In this document: one piece after another, positions 1 to 6,947 of the stretch
How positions within the stretch are numbered: position 1 is the stretch's first letter
How the letters are laid out: every line of letters begins with the position of its first letter
From: Nanobdellota archaeon
GTDB taxonomy: Archaea; Nanobdellota; Nanobdellia; Woesearchaeales; JACPBV01
Assembly (NCBI GenBank): GCA_018813685.1
Contig: JAHJAV010000008.1
Location: 1 to 33,981 of the forward strand
Direction of reading: 5' to 3'
DNA: 33,981 nucleotides
Position numbers and translations under genes: made by a program
The notes under the pieces: model-generated
Seen by the model: the letters and a program-made list of their open reading frames with translations, nothing else
Told to the model about the DNA's origin: nothing
Databases searched by the model: none

Positions 1-13
1 ATTGAGCATTTTA

Positions 14-577
14 TTATAACCTTTTAACAAACTTCTTAATATTCTTTTTATAATAAATATCTTCTTTCTCTATATTCCTGAATATCTTCTTTATATTTTC
101 AGCTTCTTTCTTTGAAACGTTCTTTTTTACACTGCCGTTTTTAGCTATTGATTTTACAACACTGCAATCACTGCAGGGATCATGTTCAATAACTTTGAGC
201 TTATTGTTTGTGAGCCTAATAGCCCAGAAAGGGAATATCCTGCATATGTTTGGCCTTATATTGTAAATTTCGCATTTACCATGGTCGCCTAAAAAGATGC
301 ACTTTCCATTCTTTTTTGTCTTTAGCCTTAGGATCCTGTTTTTGTCCAGCTGGTGATATCTCATCTTTCCTTCAAGAACAGGGTCTTCGTCTTTCAATGA
401 ACTGGCTAATGGTTTAGGGAGTGGAGAATAATCTAAGAAATAACTATAATCTTTTTTTGTTGTTCTTTTGATATTTTCTGCGTTTTTGATGCCTACAAAG
501 ACAAATCCTAACTGATCATCAAAAATACAGCAGTGCTCGTGTTTTTTGCAGTTTTTACAGTTGCTTTCGAAATACAT
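14..577 (-). CDS. YkgJ-family cysteine-cluster (CxxCxxCC) protein
   Basis: 187 aa. The N-terminus carries a C-x2-C-x5-CC cluster (residues 7-17) and the middle has the family hallmark CEIYNIRPNICRIFPFW, followed by a further DPCSDC. This is the layout of the CxxCxxCC zinc/iron-chelating domain family (YkgJ-like); these proteins are thought to bind Zn or Fe, but no reaction is established. No signal peptide or membrane segment is seen, so it is probably cytosolic. The ATG has a TATA-like TTTATTAATAA about 26 bases upstream and no Shine-Dalgarno, which fits a leaderless mRNA. It follows the run of cysteine mini-proteins on the same strand, so a shared metal role is possible (inference). Confidence 0.85.
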   Translation of the reverse strand: MYFESNCKNCKKHEHCCIFDDQLGFVFVGIKNAENIKRTTKKDYSYFLDYSPLPKPLASSLKDEDPVLEGKMRYHQLDKNRILRLKTKKNGKCIFLGDHGKCEIYNIRPNICRIFPFWAIRLTNNKLKVIEHDPCSDCSVVKSIAKNGSVKKNVSKKEAENIKKIFRNIEKEDIYYKKNIKKFVKRL

Positions 578-650
578 TATTTAAAATAATCAGCCCTTAT
601 TAATAAACCTGATGAATTTCTAAATGTTTAATCTATTTTTTGAGAATAAA

Positions 651-824
651 CTATTCTTGCGAATCTATGTTATCTTTTTTATCTTCAATATCTATTCCTA
701 ATCTTTCCCATCTTCTCAGTTCCATACATTCTGGATTTCCGCAAGTAATCATACGCTTAAACTGCGCTGGGAAATCTATCTCTTTGAATTCTGTTCTACA
801 GTACCTGCAAATTTTGGTTTTCAT
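651..824 (-). CDS. 57-aa zinc-finger mini-protein
   Basis: Not in the ORF track. Reads MKTKICRYCRTEFKEIDFP..., with a CRYC knuckle near the N-terminus and a second C-x4-C (CGNPEC) about 20 residues later, then a charged helical tail ending DSQE. The pairing of two cysteine knuckles indicates one structural zinc site, as in treble-clef or zinc-ribbon proteins. An AGGAGGA Shine-Dalgarno lies about 13 bases upstream of the ATG, slightly far. Last member of the minus-strand run of mini-proteins between 1472 and 651. Function unknown; nucleic-acid or protein binding is usual for such ribbons. Confidence 0.65.
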   Translation of the reverse strand: MKTKICRYCRTEFKEIDFPAQFKRMITCGNPECMELRRWERLGIDIEDKKDNIDSQE

Positions 825-850
825 TTTGATTGAAAATCCTCCTTTTCAAT

Positions 851-890
851 AAAATGAACCGGAAATGCTATGCATTTCTAAGTTCATTTT
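851..890. repeat. Nested hairpin containing the AAATGC-N3-GCATTT motif
   Basis: Outer arms AAAATGAAC and GTTCATTTT enclose an inner perfect hairpin GAAATGC-TAT-GCATTTC (862-878). It sits between two mini-protein genes of one run. The inner stem is the same motif found at about 4201, 13951, 19597 and 27273. It could be an RNA processing or attenuation structure within the operon mRNA; role not known. Confidence 0.7.
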
Positions 891-895
891 CTTCT

Positions 896-1003
896 CTATT
901 TTTCTTCAAATTCAGACATTCTGCATCTAAGATCAAAATGCTTTTTGAAAAATTCATAATGTTGGTCTTCAAATGGGTTTTCAAAATTGATAATTTTTAC
1001 CAC
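896..1003 (-). CDS. Mini-protein of 32-35 aa in the zinc-ribbon run
   Basis: Too short for the ORF track. From GTG (1003) it reads VVKIINFENPFEDQHYEFF... and ends FDLRCRMSEFEEK. The GTG overlaps the purine-rich GGGGAGTGG that should be the ribosome site. Starting instead at the in-frame ATT at 994 gives MINFENPFEDQ... with the six-base GTG-to-start spacing seen in other genes here, so an AUU start is possible. One cysteine only, so not a zinc ribbon by itself. Seven bases after the stop of the 42-aa zinc ribbon, hence co-transcribed. Function unknown. Confidence 0.45.
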   Translation of the reverse strand: MVKIINFENPFEDQHYEFFKKHFDLRCRMSEFEEK

Positions 1004-1009
1004 TCCCCT

Positions 1010-1138
1010 TTAGCTGTCGAAATATGCAAACCTTTCTTCTGGCATCATATCTTTTTCACAGTCCCTGCATAGGTAGGGGTCATTTATTGCGCTTTTCTTT
1101 ATCATAAGGCCGCACCTAATACATCTTGTCTTTTTCAT
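1010..1138 (-). CDS. 42-aa zinc-ribbon mini-protein
   Basis: Not in the ORF track. MKKTRCIRCGLMIKKSAI..., with CIRC and, 17 residues later, CRDC, i.e. a minimal four-cysteine zinc ribbon, followed by an acidic tail ending YFDS. Start fixed by a strong Shine-Dalgarno GAGGTGAGAATATG, five bases between GGTG and ATG. The upstream 49-aa gene ends nine bases before this ATG, so the two are in one operon. No catalytic residues; likely a structural or nucleic-acid-binding zinc module. Confidence 0.7.
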   Translation of the reverse strand: MKKTRCIRCGLMIKKSAINDPYLCRDCEKDMMPEERFAYFDS

Positions 1139-1147
1139 ATTCTCACC

Positions 1148-1297
1148 TCATACAGCGCTTTTTTCCAGGTATACAGAGCCGCATACAGGGCATTCATAAC
1201 TATTGCCGTTAAAGCTCATCTCTGTTTTGCAGCTATTGCAGTAGACAAAGTCCCACTTGTCTCTGAAAACTAGCCTGTTTTCCATCCATTTTGCCAT
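1148..1297 (-). CDS. 49-aa zinc-ribbon mini-protein
   Basis: Not in the ORF track. MAKWMENRLVFRDKWDFVYC..., with CNSC and CPVC knuckles separated by 12 residues, the classic rubredoxin/zinc-ribbon spacing, then GSVYLEKSAV. The CPxCG form is typical of zinc ribbons in archaeal small proteins. It begins seven bases after the stop of the 55-aa ribbon and resembles it (CxxC, K-x-E-M, then CPxCG), so the two are probably duplicates. Function unknown. Confidence 0.7.
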   Translation of the reverse strand: MAKWMENRLVFRDKWDFVYCNSCKTEMSFNGNSYECPVCGSVYLEKSAV

Positions 1298-1304
1298 CTT
1301 TTAC

Positions 1305-1472
1305 CTATATTGTCGTTTCTTTTTCATAACCCATCCCACATAAGGGGCATGCAAAATGATTGCCATGAACACACCTCATCTCTTTCATACATCCTCTGCA
1401 GTAAAGAAGCGCCGGAACCTTTGTCAGGATTATAGGTTCGCAGCCAGGCATTTGCTCAAATCCTTCTAACAT
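1305..1472 (-). CDS. 55-aa zinc-ribbon mini-protein, first gene of the run
   Basis: Not in the ORF track. MLEGFEQMPGCEPIIL..., with CRGC at about residue 25 and CPLCG at about 42, four zinc ligands, plus two extra cysteines. Start set by GAGGTGATAAACATG, with the Shine-Dalgarno core six bases before the ATG. It is the promoter-proximal gene, divergent from the AbrB-PhoU regulator across a short palindrome-containing intergenic region, which makes joint regulation plausible (inference). Resembles the next gene in the KEM...CPxCG section. Confidence 0.7.
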   Translation of the reverse strand: MLEGFEQMPGCEPIILTKVPALLYCRGCMKEMRCVHGNHFACPLCGMGYEKETTI

Positions 1473-1519
1473 GTTTATCACCTCACCCTAATCCCACCAA
1501 TTCACTATGGGCAAAAGTT

Positions 1520-1595
1520 TTATATATAACCTTGCTATATACCATATATAGTATATATGTAAAGTTTATGGTATATGTTTTTTTATATAAAAATT
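1520..1595. promoter_or_regulatory. Divergent promoter region with 8-bp palindrome
   Basis: Between the zinc-ribbon run (minus) and the AbrB-PhoU gene (plus). It holds several TATA-like tracts (TTTTATATATAA near 1520, TTTTTTATATAAAAATT near 1580) and a perfect inverted repeat CATATATA-G-TATATATG at 1543-1559, embedded in TATACC...TAGTATATA. A second TATGGTATATG follows at 1567. The 1580 box is suitably placed for a short leader before 1621. The palindrome could be an operator, but an AT-rich palindrome can also arise by chance. Confidence 0.5.
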
Positions 1596-1620
1596 AAAGA
1601 TTATAAGTGGGGTGGTTTAA

Positions 1621-2634
1621 ATCGATTTTAGAAAGGTAATAAGTTTTGGAAAGAATTCCTTGATTGTTTCACTGCCAAAGCAGTTGGTAGATAGGAATAA
1701 GGTAGGTAAGGGCGATCTGATTTCTATGGATGAGAATAAAGAAGGGCTTTTGATAAGGACAAACAAGGAAGAGCCTAAAAAGGAGGAACCTAGATCTATT
1801 GTGATAAACTCAGAAGATAAAAGTTTAGTCCACTTAAAGACAGAGATTGTTTCTGCGTATCTTGATAATTATGACCTAATTGAGGTTATGTCTAAAGACC
1901 TGAAGACAAACTCTCCAGAGATAAAAAAGATATTGCAGGATCTGGCGGGGATGGAGATAATAAACCAGAGCTCTACCCGGATTGTTGCAAAGGATCTTAT
2001 TAATATAAAAGAGATTTCTATAGTGACATTGATAAGAAGGATGGACACTATTGTTAGGTCAATGATGCAGGATGCAATAGAGTGTTTTGATGGAGTTGAT
2101 CATGCACAAAGCGTATTCCATATTGATGAAGAGGTTAATAGGCTGCACTTTTTGACTTATAGGATAATAAGAAGCGGATTAAAAGATGTGAGGATTGCAA
2201 ATTCATTGGGAACAAATGCACTTAAATTACATTCAGATCACACTGTTACAAATAAGATAGAACGGATAGCTGATAATACTAAGAGGGTGTGCAGATTTTC
2301 TAATGAAACTAAGCTGGATGAAAAATGGAGAAGTGAGCTTAAGAGGGCATTAAAAAATATCAAACAAAGCTATTTGGATGTTATGAAATCATATTATACA
2401 AATGATGTGCAGATTGCCCTTAAAATAGAGGAAGATAATAAAGAGATAATCAGGGAGTGTGATAAATTTTTTGTTAAGCACGACCATAAGGAATTAAAGT
2501 TTGATGACAATATCAGGAAAGGTGTATGCGGATTTAGGGGATCTTGCGGAGCAACAGCGAAGATAATAGAGAACATGAAAGAGATGGCTTCTTGTGTGAG
2601 ATATATTGCAAGAACTATAATCGGGGGAGGTTAA
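1621..2634 (+). CDS. AbrB/SpoVT N-terminal domain plus PhoU-domain regulator (probable AUC start)
   Basis: The track starts at TTG 1660, but the frame is open back to 1621 and encodes DFRKVISFGKNSL before IVSLPKQ, which completes the AbrB/SpoVT swapped-hairpin domain typical of archaeal PhoU-type regulators. No ATG, GTG or TTG exists there; the codon in the Met position is ATC at 1621, preceded by GGGGTGGTTTAA with the usual six-base spacing from GGTG. I call 337 aa from that codon. After a linker (~35-65), residues ~100-335 are the helical PhoU-like region. Family members are thought to act in phosphate or metal-responsive control as DNA-binding PhoU proteins. Divergent from the zinc mini-protein run. 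Function of this one is not certain. Confidence 0.8.
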   Translation: MDFRKVISFGKNSLIVSLPKQLVDRNKVGKGDLISMDENKEGLLIRTNKEEPKKEEPRSIVINSEDKSLVHLKTEIVSAYLDNYDLIEVMSKDLKTNSPEIKKILQDLAGMEIINQSSTRIVAKDLINIKEISIVTLIRRMDTIVRSMMQDAIECFDGVDHAQSVFHIDEEVNRLHFLTYRIIRSGLKDVRIANSLGTNALKLHSDHTVTNKIERIADNTKRVCRFSNETKLDEKWRSELKRALKNIKQSYLDVMKSYYTNDVQIALKIEEDNKEIIRECDKFFVKHDHKELKFDDNIRKGVCGFRGSCGATAKIIENMKEMASCVRYIARTIIGGG

Positions 2635-2660
2635 ATAACTAGTATAGGTCATATTCGAAG

Positions 2661-2774
2661 TTGCAGAAAGAAGTTCCTAGATTAGATAAGGATGATTTTG
2701 ATTCTTTTAAGGATAGGGTGCATGAAGCAGAGTGTGATGCCCTGCAGATATTTATAATGTCTTTGGAGGTATAA
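2661..2774 (+). pseudogene. Possible gene remnant, 37 codons
   Basis: Directly after the AbrB-PhoU gene, a frame opened by a TAG at 2640 reads YRSYSKLQKEVPRLDKDD... and ends IFIMSLEV. The composition is protein-like, but no ATG or GTG and no ribosome site are present; the first standard candidate is TTG 2661. It could be the 3' end of a deleted gene, or chance. Confidence 0.25.
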
Positions 2775-2779
2775 TAGAA

Positions 2780-2932
2780 TTATTTCCTATAAATCGGACA
2801 GACCTTGCATAAACTATTAACTTCTCCTTCTTTAATTTCAGCAGGGCAATCAGGAAAAGTACCTTTGCAGTAAGGATACTTGGTTTTACTATGAAACTCA
2901 TCATGCTCCTTAGCCCATGCTGGCTTAGGAAT
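2780..2932 (-). CDS. Possible 50-aa cysteine mini-protein lacking a standard start
   Basis: Minus-strand frame reading (I/M)PKPAWAKEHDEFH..., with YCKGTFPDCP and LCKVCPIYRK, i.e. two paired cysteine groups. No ATG, GTG or TTG lies between the upstream stop and the coding-looking part. An ATT at 2932 would give MPKPAW..., and a TATA-like ATTATAAAT sits about 29 bases upstream, consistent with a leaderless AUU start. It overlaps no ORF-track gene except the first bases of the hypothetical at 2945 in opposite orientation. Alternatively a decayed gene. Weak call. Confidence 0.35.
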   Translation of the reverse strand: MPKPAWAKEHDEFHSKTKYPYCKGTFPDCPAEIKEGEVNSLCKVCPIYRK

Positions 2933-2944
2933 ATTCTTTGATTT

Positions 2945-3139
2945 GTGGAGAAAGATATTTATAATGATTCAACTTATGAATATAACATGAGAAAGAACAA
3001 AGCAAAACCAGTAAGCTATAAGGCAATAAAGAATAACAGGACATTGAGTGAGTTTGTTAAAGAAGAAGTCATAGACAAGACAAAAGAGATAACTAAGATT
3101 ACATGGGATCTGGTTATGAAGATGACTAAGAAGAAATGA
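2945..3139 (+). CDS. Small basic hypothetical protein, 64 aa
   Basis: GTG start giving MEKDIYNDSTYEYNMRKNK..., ending TWDLVMKMTKKK. Lysine-rich, predicted mostly helical, no cysteines, no membrane segment. No clear ribosome site before the GTG; a later ATG (MRKNKAKPV) is an alternative start. No family recognised. Could be a real small protein or a chance frame. Confidence 0.35.
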   Translation: MEKDIYNDSTYEYNMRKNKAKPVSYKAIKNNRTLSEFVKEEVIDKTKEITKITWDLVMKMTKKK

Positions 3140-3332
3140 ATTGAGAATTATTTTTGCCCAGTTAATAACATCCTATAATTACTTTCTACAATAGGAATAT
3201 AGGGGAAGTATAAAAACATTATGCACCATATATAATTAACGATAAACACTTTATAACGATTGACTATATAATTGTTAGGGTTAGTTATTAAAGAAAAGTT
3301 TAAATAAAGGATTAAACTCCTTTTATTTTAGA

Positions 3333-3524
3333 ATGACAAAAGATATATTTGCGGAGTTTGCTGGTATGTTAGGTATAAGTATTTTTTCTGGAGTAATAGT
3401 TGCGTGGTTTATGGGAGGACAACAAATAGAAGGAAAAGCACCTTGGATATATTATTTGCTTTTTGGATCAGCTGCACTTATTATGATTTATGTTAGGGCA
3501 TATTCTAAATCTAATAAATATTAA
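3333..3524 (+). CDS. Small membrane protein, 63 aa
   Basis: Two hydrophobic segments, roughly residues 10-27 and 39-55, joined by a short polar loop GGQQIEGKAPW; the C-terminus is basic and polar (YSKSNKY). A TATA-like TTTAAATA lies about 28 bases before the ATG with no Shine-Dalgarno, fitting a leaderless transcript. Stand-alone on the plus strand between minus-strand genes. No family recognised; a two-helix inner-membrane peptide of unknown role. Confidence 0.55.
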   Translation: MTKDIFAEFAGMLGISIFSGVIVAWFMGGQQIEGKAPWIYYLLFGSAALIMIYVRAYSKSNKY

Positions 3525-3534
3525 ACCATAGACT

Positions 3535-3744
3535 TCATATAAATCCATACCTCATACTTTGCTCTATATACTCTGCAGAGTATAACAGATCATGCCTAAA
3601 GCTCAAATAAGCAGCATACAGCAATAGAGCGCCAATAATAACTATGCATATCCTTACCACTACTTTTAGATTATGGCTCTTTATCTTCCTTATATTCCAT
3701 GCTGCTATAAAATAAAGCAGTACTGTTATGAATAGCTTTAGCAT
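3535..3744 (-). CDS. Small membrane protein, 69 aa
   Basis: MLKLFITVLLYFIAAWNIRK... starts directly with a transmembrane segment, followed by a basic stretch and a second segment IVIIGALLLYAAYLSF. Nine bases downstream of the 88-aa gene, so likely co-transcribed. No family recognised. Tail-to-tail with the 63-aa membrane protein, ten bases apart. Confidence 0.5.
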   Translation of the reverse strand: MLKLFITVLLYFIAAWNIRKIKSHNLKVVVRICIVIIGALLLYAAYLSFRHDLLYSAEYIEQSMRYGFI

Positions 3745-3753
3745 AATAACGTC

Positions 3754-4020
3754 TTAGAATGTTTTTTTCCTGCCCCTTGGGCTTAAAGATGATCCTTGTT
3801 GGTTATAATTATAGGAATTATACTTAAAACCAAATCTCTCGTGTATATCTTCCCATGTCATGAACCCCCCGTAATTCTTCAAGAACTCGATAGCTTCTTT
3901 CCTTCTCTCTATTGCAGATATACATTTGCTCTTGCCTGTTCGTTTGGCATTTTCTTCTAGCAATTCTATCTGTGCTTCAATCCTTCTTATCTTTTGTAGG
4001 TTTTTGTAAATTTTAGGCAT
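3754..4020 (-). CDS. Coiled-coil hypothetical protein, 88 aa
   Basis: Residues 1-50 are a charged helix (KNLQKIRRIEAQIELLEEN...) likely to form a coiled coil; the second half contains FLKNYGGFMTWEDIHERFGF and a polar GRKKTF tail. An AGGGGAAG Shine-Dalgarno lies immediately before the ATG. First gene of a two-gene unit with the membrane protein at 3535. Function unknown. Confidence 0.5.
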   Translation of the reverse strand: MPKIYKNLQKIRRIEAQIELLEENAKRTGKSKCISAIERRKEAIEFLKNYGGFMTWEDIHERFGFKYNSYNYNQQGSSLSPRGRKKTF

Positions 4021-4172
4021 CTTCCCCTCACACTAACTCAACCTATTAAAAATTAATAATTTATTTAAACTTTATTCTTTCTTCTTTTATATCATGCTAT
4101 TAATGAGCGGAATATTTAAACCTTCCTAAACCTCACCGCTCCAGCACCACGCAAAACTTTCTACTAAGATTA

Positions 4173-4217
4173 TTTTTCCAGAAGAAAAACTAATCTGGAA
4201 AAAATGCAAAGCATTTT
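4173..4217. repeat. Two adjacent hairpins downstream of the HEPN gene
   Basis: A perfect 10-bp inverted repeat TTTTTCCAGA/TCTGGAAAAA (4173-4182 and 4194-4203) is followed by AAAATGC-AAA-GCATTTT (4201-4217), another copy of the short-loop hairpin motif; the two share three bases, so may be alternative folds. The site is 3' of the minus-strand HEPN gene and may serve transcript ending or stability (inference). Confidence 0.65.
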
Positions 4218-4257
4218 GACAATTCTTAGGCTAAAGCCACGAATTTACTGAATTGCA

Positions 4258-4755
4258 TTATCTCTTTAAATCTTCTCTTACAGCCTCTATAAACTCCTTT
4301 GCTTCATCAACCAGTTTCTTTACTATGGATGTATCCAGTATTGTTTCTGTGCCGTACTGGAATTTTTCTCTCAGATTTATTATTTCATCGCTTGCTGATT
4401 TTTCATCAAATGAGGCTATTTTCTTGAGCTGCTCCAAGCTTATTCCTGATTTTTTCTCTTTTATCAAAACCTCGACAGCTGCAAAAGTGCATTCCTGATT
4501 CCTAGATTCATATCCATTCTTTGCCAGAATAGCGAGCAGGCAATGATACATTGTGTAGAAGCATGCACTAACGGCCCAGTCCACAAAGCCGCCTTTCATA
4601 AGGTATTGCATAACAGTAAGATTGTGAATAGCCTTTTTTATGTAGTCATTTGCACTTTCAACAGAGGGCTGCACCTTCTTAAGCCCCCTATGCTTTTCTC
4701 CCTCTTTTTCTGCTTTGTTCAAGCACCATCTCAATTTGTTTTCAATCTGACCCAT
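4258..4755 (-). CDS. HEPN-domain protein paired with MNT nucleotidyltransferase
   Basis: 165 aa, all helical, with the HEPN-like core DWAVSACFYTMYHCLLAILAKNGYESRN at about residues 60-87. In HEPN/MNT pairs the HEPN partner is often an RNase toxin with an R-x4-6-H motif; I find no such motif here (the arginine is followed by NQECTF, no histidine), so catalysis is doubtful. The start overlaps the MNT gene by 14 bases, giving translational coupling, and GAGGCGAT precedes the ATG. An alternative is a non-toxic nucleotide-binding HEPN subunit. Confidence 0.8.
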   Translation of the reverse strand: MGQIENKLRWCLNKAEKEGEKHRGLKKVQPSVESANDYIKKAIHNLTVMQYLMKGGFVDWAVSACFYTMYHCLLAILAKNGYESRNQECTFAAVEVLIKEKKSGISLEQLKKIASFDEKSASDEIINLREKFQYGTETILDTSIVKKLVDEAKEFIEAVREDLKR

Positions 4756-5335
4756 TTTTAATCGCCTCGACTATTATTTCAGCCCCCCATAAAATCTTGC
4801 CGGTTTTTATTATGTCCAGGATTACCTTATCGCCTTTTTGGATATTTTTCAGCAAATCTTCTTTAGTCTGCATCAATTCATGTATTTTCTTTGGCTTAAG
4901 GGACTTTATTTTGCTTAATTCCTTGCTTACCCTGCTGAAATCTTTTTTTTCTAAGATAACCAATATATCTATATCGTTAGCTTCCTTTCCTTTAGTCAAT
5001 ACCGAACCAAATAAAACGCAACATAGGGTACTATCTTTCAAAGGGTTAAGATCTTCTGCCTGTATCTGTGCGTAAGGACTCAAATTATTCTGTATTAACA
5101 CCAACTCTGAAAGCTTTGCTCCAATCTCTTCATTCAAGTTTGGCTTGTAATATAGGGCATTGCCTATCTTCTCAGGCACAACTGCATTGATTTTTTCAAG
5201 TTTTTTTAGTATCTTGTATGCTCCCATAGGGCTTAGCTCTAGCCTTTTTCCTATCTCATTTACGCTGTTCCTTTCTTGGAAATTCCTTATCAAAAAGTCC
5301 ATTACCCTTGCTTCGTTTTGTGTTAAGCTTTGCAA
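4742..5335 (-). CDS. Winged-HTH fused to MNT nucleotidyltransferase
   Basis: 197 aa. Residues 1-70 are a winged helix (NEIGKRLELSPMGAYKILKKLEK); residues ~100-195 hold the Pol-beta-type nucleotidyltransferase core FGSVLTKGKEANDIDILVIL, i.e. GS-x9-DxD, with the catalytic acid pair. TTG start supported by GAAGGTGATTTAATTG, with six bases between GGTG and TTG. MNT partners of HEPN toxins act as antitoxins by adenylylating or AMPylating the toxin; the HTH fusion suggests it also represses its own promoter, which contains two tandem palindromes. Confidence 0.85.
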   Translation of the reverse strand: MQSLTQNEARVMDFLIRNFQERNSVNEIGKRLELSPMGAYKILKKLEKINAVVPEKIGNALYYKPNLNEEIGAKLSELVLIQNNLSPYAQIQAEDLNPLKDSTLCCVLFGSVLTKGKEANDIDILVILEKKDFSRVSKELSKIKSLKPKKIHELMQTKEDLLKNIQKGDKVILDIIKTGKILWGAEIIVEAIKNGSD

Positions 5336-5344
5336 TTAAATCAC

Positions 5345-5391
5345 CTTCATATACCTATAGTATATAATTATATACCCCTAGTATATAAAGG
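5345..5391. promoter_or_regulatory. Tandem palindromic operator and TATA box of the HTH-MNT/HEPN operon
   Basis: Two copies of an 18-bp sequence, TATACCTATAGTATATAA (5350-5367) and TATACCCCTAGTATATAA (5371-5388), start 21 bases apart, two helical turns. Each contains the inverted half-sites TATAC-N5-GTATA. They overlap the TATA-like TTTATATA and the expected transcription start on the minus strand. Binding by the encoded HTH is inferred. Confidence 0.65.
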
Positions 5392-5537
5392 TTTTGTTTG
5401 AAAAAAATCAAAATCACCTCTTTTTTAAAAAAACAAATTCATTTCTTTTTCTTTTCTGAGTTATCCATCACTTTATCCATATAATTCACTTGTTTCAGAA
5501 ATCAAACATATCACAAGAACTAGTAAGGTCTGATTAA

Positions 5538-6941
5538 TCACTTAACTATCTGGACTTTCATCATATTCATGTTTCCAGGTGTAGTGAATGGAATGCCTGC
5601 AGTTATAACAACTATATCTCCTCTTTTTATCAGGCCTCTTTTCAGAACAAGGTCTATTGCATTTTCCATAAGGCTGTCTGCGCTCTTTGGCTTTTCAATC
5701 AATAGCGGATGAACTCCCCACCATAGGTTTAGTTTTTTAATCTCTTTCTTTTTTGGGGTTACTGCTATTATTGTTGTTGTAGGCTTTTTCCTTGATATGA
5801 CTTTTGCAGTATGACCCGATAAGGTGCAGGTTATGATAGCTTTTGCTTTTACTTCATGCGCTGTCTGACAGACGTTTTTGCTTAGTGAATCTTCTATGCT
5901 AAGTTTGCTGCGTGAATATGGGTCAGATTTGAAGTCCATCCTTGGCTCTATCTGGTTAGCAATTTTTTGCATCATCTCAACTGCTTTTAATGGGAATTTT
6001 CCTATTGCTGTTTCACCGCTAAGCATGATTGCATCTGTGCCGTCAATTATTGCATTTGCAACATCAGTAACTTCTGCTCTAGTAGGTCTTGGGTTTTTAG
6101 TCATTGATTCGAGCATCTGTGTTGCTACAATTACTGGTTTTCCTGCCCTGTTGCATTTTCTTATTATCATCTTCTGGGCATTTGGGACTTGTTCTATCGG
6201 AATTTGAACTCCCAAGTCACCTCTTGCTACCATTATGCCGTCTGCTGCTGCGATGATCTGATCTATGTTCTTAATTCCCTGCAGGCATTCTATCTTTGCA
6301 ATTATAAGGGCACCTGAGTTGTTTTTCTTTAGAAGGTTTTTTAGGTCTATTACATCTTTTGCTGACCTTACCCATGATTGAGCTACGAAATCTATCTGGT
6401 TTTTTGCTCCAAACTCGATGTCTCTTATATCTTTTTCATCTATGCTTGGAAGATCAACTATGACTCCTGGAACGCTTACGTTTTTTCTTGAGTTTACTTC
6501 TCCGCCTTCTATGACCTCACATAATATATCATTTCCTGTTATTTTCTTTACTTTTAGCTCTATTGTTCCGTCTGATATATAGATTAAATCATTGACTTTT
6601 AGTTGTTTATGGAGGTTTTTGTAACTTACAGAGATAATCTTATCGTCACATATTGTTTCAGTTGTAGTTATAGTGATTTCATCTCCTTTTATTAGTATGA
6701 CCGGATGTTTGAAATTGCCTAATCTTATCTCAGGACCTCTTGTGTCGAGCATGATCCCTACAGGAGCTAACCGCTTTGAGTTGATATCATTTATTTTTTT
6801 TATCCTATCCAGGTGCTCATCATAGCTGCTATGTGAGAAATTAAGCCTTGCAATATTCATTCCTGCTTTTGCAAGTTTTTCAATCATATCTACACTGTCA
6901 GAAGCAGGACCTATTGTGCATATTATCTTTGTTCGTATCAT
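5538..6941 (-). CDS. pyk: Pyruvate kinase
   Basis: 467 aa, normal length for the short form without an extra C-terminal phosphohistidine domain. Converts phosphoenolpyruvate and ADP to pyruvate and ATP. N-terminal TKIICTIGPAS, substrate loop ARLNFSH, catalytic lysine region IIAKIECLQG, the signature MVARGDLGVQIP, and VATQMLESM are all present; the ~350-467 region is the C-domain, which carries allosteric sites in the family. It starts six bases after the purM stop, without its own visible promoter, so it is expressed with purM. The pairing of a glycolytic exit enzyme with purine synthesis is unusual but no interaction is implied. Confidence 0.95.
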   Translation of the reverse strand: MIRTKIICTIGPASDSVDMIEKLAKAGMNIARLNFSHSSYDEHLDRIKKINDINSKRLAPVGIMLDTRGPEIRLGNFKHPVILIKGDEITITTTETICDDKIISVSYKNLHKQLKVNDLIYISDGTIELKVKKITGNDILCEVIEGGEVNSRKNVSVPGVIVDLPSIDEKDIRDIEFGAKNQIDFVAQSWVRSAKDVIDLKNLLKKNNSGALIIAKIECLQGIKNIDQIIAAADGIMVARGDLGVQIPIEQVPNAQKMIIRKCNRAGKPVIVATQMLESMTKNPRPTRAEVTDVANAIIDGTDAIMLSGETAIGKFPLKAVEMMQKIANQIEPRMDFKSDPYSRSKLSIEDSLSKNVCQTAHEVKAKAIITCTLSGHTAKVISRKKPTTTIIAVTPKKKEIKKLNLWWGVHPLLIEKPKSADSLMENAIDLVLKRGLIKRGDIVVITAGIPFTTPGNMNMMKVQIVK

Positions 6942-6947
6942 CCTGGG

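Noticed and set aside
640-1072. Plus-strand ORFs of 70 and 80 aa
   Set aside because: They are the antisense of the minus-strand zinc-finger mini-proteins, which have ribosome sites and cysteine motifs.
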